Assembly: GCA_030590185.1 (NCBI GenBank)
Contig: JAUUZB010000279.1
Span: forward strand, 1-6,229
Source of the DNA: Deltaproteobacteria bacterium
GTDB lineage: Bacteria > Myxococcota > XYA12-FULL-58-9 > JAUUZB01
Length of the DNA stretch: 6,229 nt
Direction: 5' to 3'
Below are positions 1-4,496 of this stretch, one piece after another. Position numbers and translations under genes: made by a program. The first letter of the stretch is position 1, and every line of letters begins with the position of its first letter. The notes beneath the pieces were generated by a model. The model saw nothing but the letters and a program-made list of their open reading frames with translations, searched no databases and had not been told where the DNA came from.

Positions 1-525
1 GTCCCCGACAAGGCACCACTGTCCGTTTTCGAAGTGATAAACCGTGGATCGGCCGTCGTTCGTGCGGCCCATCACCCAGACCGAGCCCGCCCGGGGCACC
101 GATACCGCACCGAGATGGTCTTCGGCAAAGGTACCCACTGGATGGCGCACCCAGCGTTCGCCGTTCCAGTGCAGCGCTCCTTGCCCTACGGCCCAGACGT
201 CATTCGGCCCCGAGCCGTCGATGTCCAACATGAAGAGCCCGTGGGAGGTCGGCTCCTCCCAGCACCAACCGGATGGATGGCAGCTCGGGTCGCTCGGCCG
301 TTGCGGTGCGCAACCGGCGTCGTGCGAGCCGAACGGTGCGACATCGAACGGGAGGGGGCCGGTGTCGACGACCCGAAACGACCGTTCGGCGATAACGCCA
401 ACGCCAACGTCGACATCGCCGAAGTCGACCTCGGTCGTCATTTCGAAATCAACGATGGTTCGCGCCCCCGCAGGGTCGCCACCGCATCCAATACTCAATA
501 GGAGAGCCACGATTAGCCAGCGCAT
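1..525 (-). CDS. surface lipoprotein with DVWAVG motif, N-terminal part (runs off left edge)
   Basis: The reading frame is open from the ATG at 525 to the window edge (175 codons, no stop). Residues 1-14 form a lipoprotein signal peptide: MRW, a hydrophobic core, then the lipobox LSIGC with C14 as the lipidated cysteine. It should therefore be exported and membrane-anchored. Residues 30-62 (TEVDFGDVDVG then a strand ending DTGPLPFDV) resemble the start of an immunoglobulin-like 'choice-of-anchor D'/HYDIN-type domain. Residues 104-114 read GSGPNDVWAVG, a motif that recurs in large beta-propeller-like surface proteins of Myxococcota; a second, weaker repeat (GSVWVMG) lies at 147-153. Cysteines at 72, 82, 88 and 171 may form disulfides. 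There is no Shine-Dalgarno before the ATG, but a sigma-54-like promoter ends just upstream. Function is unknown; surface binding or adhesion is only inferred. The gene is real with high confidence; most of it probably lies outside the window. Confidence 0.85.
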   Translation of the reverse strand, partial: MRWLIVALLLSIGCGGDPAGARTIVDFEMTTEVDFGDVDVGVGVIAERSFRVVDTGPLPFDVAPFGSHDAGCAPQRPSDPSCHPSGWCWEEPTSHGLFMLDIDGSGPNDVWAVGQGALHWNGERWVRHPVGTFAEDHLGAVSVPRAGSVWVMGRTNDGRSTVYHFENGQWCLVGD

Positions 526-537
526 TTTGAGTTTTGG

Positions 538-554
538 TGCAATTGATGCGCCAA
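538..554 (-). promoter_or_regulatory. sigma-54 (RpoN)-type -24/-12 promoter of the lipoprotein gene
   Basis: Read on the minus strand, 554 to 538 is TTGGCGCATCAATTGCA. This has the GG-N10-GC spacing required for sigma-54 and matches TTGGCAC-N5-TTGCA except for one base in the -24 box. The -12 GC lies at 540-539, which puts +1 near 527, only about 2 nt before the ATG at 525. The mRNA would then be leaderless or nearly so, which fits the missing Shine-Dalgarno. The match was made by eye; the start site is inferred. Confidence 0.55.
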
Positions 555-596
555 CGTGCCCGCGTCGTGAAAACGAGCAGTTGCGCGCTGCCGTGT

Positions 597-629
597 GCAA
601 GGATTGGCGCGATGCCGCAAGGAATGGCG
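597..629. repeat. imperfect 20-bp tandem repeat, two copies
   Basis: GCAAGGATTGGCG at 597-609 recurs as GCAAGGAATGGCG at 617-629 (12 of 13 bases the same, period 20). Each copy is followed by a diverged GCC-containing tail. There is no clear third copy. It may be a small slippage duplication or paired regulator sites upstream of the lipoprotein promoter. Confidence 0.45.
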
Positions 630-664
630 TAGCCGCGTGGCCTCTCGATCGGCGTCGCCGACGA

Positions 665-686
665 TCTCAGAAAATAGCTTGGCACC
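665..686. repeat. 22-bp direct repeat, copy 1
   Basis: The 22 bases starting TCTCAGAAAATAGCTTGG are identical to those at 871-892. Both copies have the same orientation and their starts are 206 bp apart. The flanks on either side do not match, so the repeat is sharply bounded. This copy lies between the TGCGACA cluster and the lipoprotein promoter. Confidence 0.85.
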
Positions 687-713
687 TTTCGCAGGAGCCT
701 CCCTTTGCTTCGC

Positions 714-742
714 TGCGACAAAAGTGTCCCTAGATGCGACAC
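714..742. promoter_or_regulatory. cluster of TGCGACA half-sites, possible enhancer/operator
   Basis: TGCGACA occurs at 714-720 and again at 735-741, in direct orientation 21 bp apart, which is two helical turns. Between them, 724-730 reads GTGTCCC, which forms an imperfect inverted repeat with GCGACAC at 736-742. The cluster lies about 175-200 bp upstream of the sigma-54-type promoter at 538-554, a usual distance for the upstream site of a sigma-54 activator. That role is inferred; the regulator is unknown. Confidence 0.35.
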
Positions 743-870
743 GACGTCTCCGAGCGCCAGTAACGGCGCGACAACAGGCGGCGTGCCTTTGGCCCGGCAT
801 TTGCGACGGGGCTGGGTATGGGCCGTGGCCCCCGCATGTTTCGTTCGGGTGAGCTCCATTTCATCACCAC

Positions 871-892
871 TCTCAGAAAATAGCTTGGCACC
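871..892. repeat. 22-bp direct repeat, copy 2
   Basis: Identical to 665-686. This copy is bracketed by a short inverted repeat, CACCA at 865-869 and TGGTG at 896-900, which copy 1 lacks. It ends 13 bp before the -35 box of the brnTA promoter, so it could affect that promoter. It could also be a recombination scar or one of a dispersed repeat family. Confidence 0.85.
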
Positions 893-905
893 CTTTGGTG
901 GGTTC

Positions 906-934
906 TTGCGCATGCAACTGGATGTATGTACAAT
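906..934 (+). promoter_or_regulatory. sigma-70-type promoter of brnTA
   Basis: TTGCGC at 906-911 serves as -35 and TACAAT at 929-934 as -10, with a 17-bp spacer. Transcription would start near 941, giving a leader of about 15 nt that contains AGGGG (947-951) just before the brnT ATG at 956. The -10 box lies within the palindrome at 925-942, the arrangement expected for autorepression. Confidence 0.6.
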
Positions 935-942
935 AGTACATA
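925..942. promoter_or_regulatory. palindromic operator over the brnTA -10 box
   Basis: TATGTAC (925-931) and GTACATA (936-942) are perfect inverted 7-bp arms around AATA. The site covers the -10 box and the predicted start of transcription. BrnA antitoxins have a ribbon-helix-helix fold, bind DNA as dimers and repress their own operon together with BrnT, so this is the likely BrnA or BrnA-BrnT site. The assignment is inferred from position and symmetry. Confidence 0.6.
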
Positions 943-955
943 AGTTAGGGGTTCC

Positions 956-1243
956 ATGGATCTCGGCTTTGTTTGGGACGAGCAGAAGTACCGACTGGTC
1001 AAGGAGAAGCATGGCGTCAGCTTTGACGAGGTGGTCGCCGTGTTCGAGGACGAGGGTGGTTACGAGAGCCCGGACCCGGCGGGCCACGACGACCGATTCG
1101 TCGTGGTCGGTTGCACCCGTGACGAACGCGTGCTGATGGTGGCCTTCTCCGAGGAACACCTGCCGCTCTACCGCATCATCACCGCTTTCGCGGCGGAAGG
1201 GAGTTGGCGCGATGAGTACGAAAAAAACCGAAGAGGAGTTTGA
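956..1243 (+). CDS. brnT: BrnT family toxin (type II toxin-antitoxin, DUF497)
   Basis: This 95-residue protein fits the BrnT family, small RelE-like ribonucleases that block translation by cutting RNA and are neutralised by BrnA. The visible family pattern, in order, is F5-W7-D8 at the N-terminus, KHGVSFDE (18-25), VF (29-30) then acidic residues, DDRFVVVG (45-52), a beta strand around VLMVAF (59-64), YRIITA (72-77) and the C-terminal helix with DEYEK (86-90). Its length is typical. The ATG at 956 is preceded by AGGGG at 947-951, a short but usable ribosome site. The stop overlaps the start of brnA by 32 bases, so the two are co-transcribed and probably translationally coupled, toxin first as usual in this system. 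The usual 'ISAR' motif near the end reads ITAF here, so an Arg common in the family is absent; whether this reduces activity is unknown. Confidence 0.9.
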   Translation: MDLGFVWDEQKYRLVKEKHGVSFDEVVAVFEDEGGYESPDPAGHDDRFVVVGCTRDERVLMVAFSEEHLPLYRIITAFAAEGSWRDEYEKNRRGV

Positions 1244-1514
1244 CTACCAGGCCTTTGCCAAGCAGCATAAGCCCGACCCCAAGAAGCTCCATCGCGGGCG
1301 CGCCGCGCGAGAGCAGCGTCGCGCCACCGCCAAGGAGCGGATCACCATCCGCATCGACGAGGACGTCCTCGCACAATTTCGCGACCTCGCCCCCGACGGC
1401 CGCGGCTACCAGGCGTTGATCAACCGCGCCCTGCGAGAGTGGCTCACCGCGCAGGGGGTCAAGGAGTTGATCCGCAGCGAGCTGCACGACGTTGTGAAGA
1501 AGGCGGTGTCCTGA
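1212..1514 (+). CDS. brnA: BrnA family antitoxin (ribbon-helix-helix)
   Basis: This 100-residue protein is the partner of BrnT. It binds and inhibits the toxin and represses the operon. Residues 1-42 are charged and probably flexible, the usual toxin-wrapping segment. ITIRIDEDVL (44-53) is the DNA-contacting beta strand and start of helix A, and GRGYQALINRALREWL (63-78) is the turn and helix B typical of CopG-like BrnA proteins. Residues 79-100 add a further helix. The ATG at 1212 lies inside brnT and is preceded by GGAAGGGAG at 1195-1203 with 8 nt spacing. This ribosome site is stronger than that of brnT and would favour excess antitoxin. A hairpin array follows downstream. The family call is confident. 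Confidence 0.9.
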   Translation: MSTKKTEEEFDYQAFAKQHKPDPKKLHRGRAAREQRRATAKERITIRIDEDVLAQFRDLAPDGRGYQALINRALREWLTAQGVKELIRSELHDVVKKAVS

Positions 1515-1519
1515 GCTTG

Positions 1520-1533
1520 GCCGTGACCACGGC
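1520..1533 (+). other. small stem-loop just after brnA
   Basis: GCCGT (1520-1524) and ACGGC (1529-1533) pair around a 4-base loop, starting 6 bases after the brnA stop. No T-run follows, so it is not a standard Rho-independent terminator. It could protect the 3' end of the brnTA mRNA or be incidental in GC-rich DNA. Confidence 0.3.
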
Positions 1534-1585
1534 GGGTTGGGCGACGCAGTGGGGATCGTTCGTCTGCACGTCAAAAAGAAAAGGA

Positions 1586-1716
1586 CGGAGGGAGACGGCG
1601 CAGCCGGCTCCCGCAGTTGCGGAGGGAGACGGCGTTAGCCGGCTCCCGCAGCGCGGAGCGAGACCCGCAGGGGCTCGCGCAGCCGCCGGAGGAGACGCCG
1701 CCAGGCGGCTCCGCAG
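1586..1716 (+). repeat. array of four covarying hairpins (29-32 bp units, 33-34 bp period)
   Basis: Four units lie at 1586-1616, 1620-1651, 1654-1682 and 1687-1716. Each has the frame CGGAG-(N)-GAGA, an upper stem, a 3-4 base loop (GCA, GTTA, GCA, GCCA), the other arm, then GCTC-(N')-GCAG. In copy 1, GGGAG (1590-1594) pairs with CTCCC (1608-1612) and CGGC with GCCG. In copy 3 the arms are GCGAG/CTCGC and CCC/GGG. In copy 4, GGAG/CTCC and CGCC/GGCG, with one base lost from both arms. So stem bases change on both sides together, while a single A-G mismatch below the upper stem is kept in every copy (A1595-G1607, A1629-G1642, A1663-G1673, A1695-G1708). Such covariation points to a selected folded RNA or single-stranded DNA. 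The array follows brnA (plus) and truA (minus, convergent); no T-run follows it on the plus strand. The function is not recognised. Confidence 0.85.
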
Positions 1717-1767
1717 GCGCACCAAGAAAAACAAAAAGACAGAAGCAAGCCCAACGATCCCAACGGG

Positions 1768-1795
1768 AAAAAAACTCACCCCGGCAACGGCCAAG
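1768..1795 (-). terminator. possible weak Rho-independent terminator of truA
   Basis: On the minus strand, CTTGGC (1795-1790) can pair with GCCGGG (1785-1780) around a 4-base loop, with two G-T wobbles, followed after 5 bases by seven T residues (1774-1768). The stem overlaps the last truA codons. A second T-rich stretch lies at 1722-1739 on the same strand. The stem is short and set back from the T-run, so this is tentative. Confidence 0.35.
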
Positions 1796-2561
1796 ACGTC
1801 AAAACCTCCACCAGTGTCAGCCCACAAGCCGGCGCCGTCGGCCCAGCCGCGCCCCTACGCTTCGCCAGGATCACCTCAGCAACGTGATCCGGCGGCATCC
1901 ATCCGCTACCGACCAACCCCAGGGTGCCAACCAAGATCCGAACCATGTGCCGCAGAAACGACTTGCCGCGCACGTCGATGATCAACCGTTGCCCCGGCCC
2001 AGGTCCAGGCCCGGGTGTGATGGTGACGGCGGTCATTTCGCGAAGGGTATTCTGAACGGCGCGGCTGCGTCGGGCGCAGAAGCTCGCGAAGTCGTGGGCG
2101 CCGATTAGATGTTCGGCCCCGGCGGCCATGGCGACCGGATCGAGCTGGTGTGCGACGCACCAACTGTCCCGCGACGGTGGGGCGATGCCGGGCCAGCCGT
2201 CGTCGATGATGAAACGGTAGTGCTTGCCGATCGGAATGGCGCGGGCGTGGACGTGGATCGGCACCTGGGCGATGGCGACATCCCGCAGGCCGTCGTCGCG
2301 GGGCGCGGTCACCGCGGCGAGGACCGTGTCGAGATCGACGGGGCCGCGCAACCAGCAGGTGGCGACGTTGCGCAGGGCGTGCACCCCGGCGTCGGTGCGC
2401 GAGGAGAAGCACAACGCCTTGGGGTAGACGTCGGCGGCCAGGAATCGATCCTTGAGGGCGGCGGCGGCGGTGGGCAGGTTCGGCTGGGGCGCCAGCCCAC
2501 GAAAGCGGCTGCCGTCATAGCCAAAGGCTACCAGCAACTGGATGCGGCGTGGGTCGGTCAT
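1776..2561 (-). CDS. truA: tRNA pseudouridine synthase A-like protein
   Basis: TruA converts uridines 38-40 of the tRNA anticodon arm to pseudouridine in the cytoplasm. At 261 residues the length is normal. Visible motifs are FGYDGSRFRG (13-22), the active-site loop SSRTDAGVHALRNVA (53-67) with catalytic Asp57, HYRF (114-117), HDFASFC (156-162) followed by NTLRE (171-175), KSFLRHMVRILVGTL (200-214), and RRGAAGPTAPACGLTL (235-250). All are in the TruA order. Differences from the common form are LAPQ (23-26) where most have GWQ-type residues, SSRTDAG in place of GRTDAG, and a Gly-Pro run at 183-190 encoded by a CCCGG/CCAGG-like repeat near 1990-2015. The ATG at 2561 has no clear Shine-Dalgarno upstream. 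The gene is convergent with brnTA and divergent from the 562-residue gene. The family is certain; a TruA-like paralogue is possible. Confidence 0.88.
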   Translation of the reverse strand: MTDPRRIQLLVAFGYDGSRFRGLAPQPNLPTAAAALKDRFLAADVYPKALCFSSRTDAGVHALRNVATCWLRGPVDLDTVLAAVTAPRDDGLRDVAIAQVPIHVHARAIPIGKHYRFIIDDGWPGIAPPSRDSWCVAHQLDPVAMAAGAEHLIGAHDFASFCARRSRAVQNTLREMTAVTITPGPGPGPGQRLIIDVRGKSFLRHMVRILVGTLGLVGSGWMPPDHVAEVILAKRRGAAGPTAPACGLTLVEVLTSWPLPG

Positions 2562-2598
2562 TTCGGGGGCGGGTCATAGCACCGCGGGGGGCGGTTGA

Positions 2599-2625
2599 GG
2601 AAGTTTGGCCGCGGGGGCGCGGGAC
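2599..2625. repeat. 27-bp direct repeat, copy 1
   Basis: This copy starts GGAAGTTTGGCCGCGGGG and matches 2660-2686 with one mismatch (G2603 versus A2664). The copies are 61 bp apart in the same orientation, in the gap between truA and the 562-residue gene. A shorter, diverged CCGCGGGGGGCGG at 2582-2594 may be a third partial copy. No coding frame explains the repeat. Confidence 0.8.
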
Positions 2626-2659
2626 GAGCTGAGGCCGCGGTTCGGGTCAGGACCACCAG

Positions 2660-2686
2660 GGAAATTTGGCCGCGGGGGCGCGGGAC
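2660..2686. repeat. 27-bp direct repeat, copy 2
   Basis: Second copy of the repeat at 2599-2625 (26 of 27 bases the same). It ends 95 bp before the GTG start of the downstream gene. It could be a pair of regulator sites for either divergent gene, or a duplication. Confidence 0.8.
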
Positions 2687-2781
2687 AAGGCCCCGACCCC
2701 GTGGTATCTTGAGCGCGGCGTGGGCTCTTTTGCGGACAGGGGAGCCATTCGCGCCGATAATGGTCAGGCGGAGGACCGGGC

Positions 2782-4470
2782 GTGGCAATGAAAATAATCC
2801 CTACCACCCAGCAACAAGTACCCGATCAGGATCGCCAGGACGGCGTCACCGGCCAGGGGGCCGGGCAGGCGCAGCAGATCCAGACGCCGGCCACGACGGG
2901 CCAAGATGTCCAGGATCTCAAGGTCCAAGACTCGCGCCCCCCGCCGCAGGTCATGCTGGAGGAGACCACCAGCACCTTCGCCGGCCGAACCCCGCGGACA
3001 CCGGACCTGATCGCCATCGCCGCGGTCAACAACAAGGTGGCCAACGGCGGCCTCGATCCGACCGAGCTCAACTCCAAGCTCACGGCCATGGCCGGGGACA
3101 TCTACAGCGTTCAGTCCCAGGACCAGTTCATCAGCTACCTCGATTCGCGCAAGGCCAGCCCCGCGGCCCTCACCGAGGTCGCCACCGCGGTGCGTAAGGG
3201 AACCTACAAGAGCGACATGAAGCTCGGTCGCTTGCGCGCCTACATGGCCCAGCGCGGCGTCAAGCTCTACGGCAACGAGAAGCTCCCGGAGGGCACCTCC
3301 GGCGTCTGCATGGATCTCACCGCCTTCCGCGCCAAGCTCAACGATATTGAGAAGAACGGCGGCGTCATCGACAAGCGCAGCTCCCGCGAGCTGATCGGTA
3401 GCATCAAGGATGTCGCCGACGGGCGTGACCTGTTGGAGGCGCAATGGTTGGTCAAGCGCCGCATCTACGAGGGCAAGCTACGCTTCGCCGGCACCGACGA
3501 GAAGGCCGGGACCGTCGATTCGTACCAGGAGCGCTACTTCCGCGTCATCGACGAGAAGCTCGGCGGCCAGGTCAACCCGAGTGAGATCAGCTACCTGGCC
3601 CGCGCCGCCCGTCGGGCGAACTTCGACGCGCCTAGTATGGCTGAGCTCAACGAGGCGATCGCGAGCTGCAAGGATAACCCGGACGCGTTGCATTTTGCCG
3701 AGCGCGTCGTCGCCTCCCAGATCCGGGAGGCAGAGAACGCCCTCACCCGCCGGCCCCGCAAGGCCAAGCGCACCATCGCCTTTCTCGAGAAGAAGCTCGC
3801 CAACCTCACCGACCCCAACGAGGCGGAGAAGATCCGCGGCCGCATCGCTGAGCTCGAGGCGAGCATCCCCAAGATGCGAACCGAGGCGCGGCCGGAGATC
3901 GAACGCCTATCGAAGGTCAACGACGACTTCATGTCGTTCATCACGCCGCTAGTCGAGGGCAAGCTCGATCGCCGCACCGTGCGCAAGGATCTGATCAAGC
4001 GCTTCCGCAGCGGCGAGATCGACGAGCGTCAGGTCTCGGGTCTGATGTCCGCCTGCGCCACTAGCAGCACCCCCGAGGAGTTCGCCTACTCCGCCATGCT
4101 GTTCCACACCCAGATGGCCATGAACGACACCTGGGAGATGCTCGCCGACGCCTGGGACAAGATGATGGAGGCGTTCCGCAAGAGCCTCTCCGACGACACC
4201 TTCGACGCGAGCGGCAACGTCATCGAGACGGCGCAGGAACGCCACTGGCGCAAACGCCTCGGCAAGCGGGTCGTGCAGGAGTTCGAGAACACCACCCGGC
4301 AGGTCAGCGAGCTGGCCAAACGCGCCTCCGTACAAGCGCTCGGCAATCGTGCCCGCCAGACCCTGCCCCAGGCGCGAGATACCACCGAGGTCGCGAGCCT
4401 ACAGAACCAGGAGACCGCCTTTGACGACGAGGCGTGGGACGTGGATCTGGGGCAGAACCCGACGGTTTAG
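2782..4470 (+). CDS. helical protein of unknown function, 562 residues
   Basis: I do not recognise the family. The start chosen is GTG 2782, because GGAGGA at 2770-2775 lies 6 nt before it; ATG 2788 is an alternative two codons on. There is no signal peptide or membrane segment, so it is probably cytosolic, or exported without a classical signal. Residues 1-75 are rich in Gln, Thr, Pro and Asp and look disordered. Residues 76-300 are mostly helical. Residues 310-380 (FLEKKLANL, then RGRIAELEASI) look like a coiled-coil hairpin with a turn near 341-349. Residues 395-530 are helical again, and the tail is acidic (FDDEAWDVDLG, 548-557). Four segments beginning near residues 89, 193, 261 and 411 share a degenerate pattern: G-x-(I/L/V)-(D/N), then a helix, then an acidic residue with Leu/Phe. 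Third-position C/G bias runs the whole length, so it is a real gene. A secreted or structural helical protein is only a guess. Confidence 0.85.
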   Translation: MAMKIIPTTQQQVPDQDRQDGVTGQGAGQAQQIQTPATTGQDVQDLKVQDSRPPPQVMLEETTSTFAGRTPRTPDLIAIAAVNNKVANGGLDPTELNSKLTAMAGDIYSVQSQDQFISYLDSRKASPAALTEVATAVRKGTYKSDMKLGRLRAYMAQRGVKLYGNEKLPEGTSGVCMDLTAFRAKLNDIEKNGGVIDKRSSRELIGSIKDVADGRDLLEAQWLVKRRIYEGKLRFAGTDEKAGTVDSYQERYFRVIDEKLGGQVNPSEISYLARAARRANFDAPSMAELNEAIASCKDNPDALHFAERVVASQIREAENALTRRPRKAKRTIAFLEKKLANLTDPNEAEKIRGRIAELEASIPKMRTEARPEIERLSKVNDDFMSFITPLVEGKLDRRTVRKDLIKRFRSGEIDERQVSGLMSACATSSTPEEFAYSAMLFHTQMAMNDTWEMLADAWDKMMEAFRKSLSDDTFDASGNVIETAQERHWRKRLGKRVVQEFENTTRQVSELAKRASVQALGNRARQTLPQARDTTEVASLQNQETAFDDEAWDVDLGQNPTV

Positions 4471-4496
4471 CTAGCCCGGGCTCCCGGGGTGCGAGC

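Larger units (their letters stand above)
526..955. other. 430-base intergenic region between divergent lipoprotein and brnTA genes
   Basis: No convincing gene was found here; the open frames crossing it lack coding character and recognisable protein motifs. It holds regulatory sites for both flanking genes (538-554 and 714-742 on one side, 906-942 on the other), two copies of a 22-bp direct repeat, and a short imperfect tandem repeat at 597-629. Base composition is less GC-rich around the 22-bp repeats than in the neighbouring genes. A small RNA cannot be excluded from sequence alone. Confidence 0.7.

Noticed and set aside
677..694. Sigma-54 promoter in the first 22-bp repeat (TTGGCACC then GCAGG)
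   Set aside because: The GG-to-GC spacing is 8, not 10, and copy 2 has no GC at the right place.
449..1159. Open frame of 236 residues on the minus strand
   Set aside because: It runs antisense through brnT and its promoter and overlaps the lipoprotein start; the true brnT on the other strand explains its length.
1586..1716. CRISPR array
   Set aside because: Units are 29-32 bp separated by only 2-4 bases, with no unique spacers, and the repeat itself varies.
1586..1716. Type III toxin-antitoxin RNA repeats
   Set aside because: The repeat size is suggestive, but no ToxN-like gene follows on either strand; the neighbours are brnA and truA.
1439..2108. Long open frames across the hairpin array on the plus strand
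   Set aside because: They are Arg/Pro/Ala-rich products of GC-rich repeats and of the truA antisense strand, with no family pattern and no ribosome site.
2604..2686. Sigma-54 promoters within the 27-bp repeats (TTTGGCC with GC 10 bases later)
   Set aside because: Only GG and GC match; the rest is G-rich and such spacing is expected by chance in this composition.
2730..2761. Promoter TTGCGG ... GATAAT before the 562-residue gene
   Set aside because: The spacer would be 20 bp, too long for a good sigma-70 promoter.
4471..4496. Bidirectional terminator between the convergent orphan and kinase genes
   Set aside because: Only a 10-bp palindrome (AGCCCGGGCT) is present, with no loop and no T-run on either strand.
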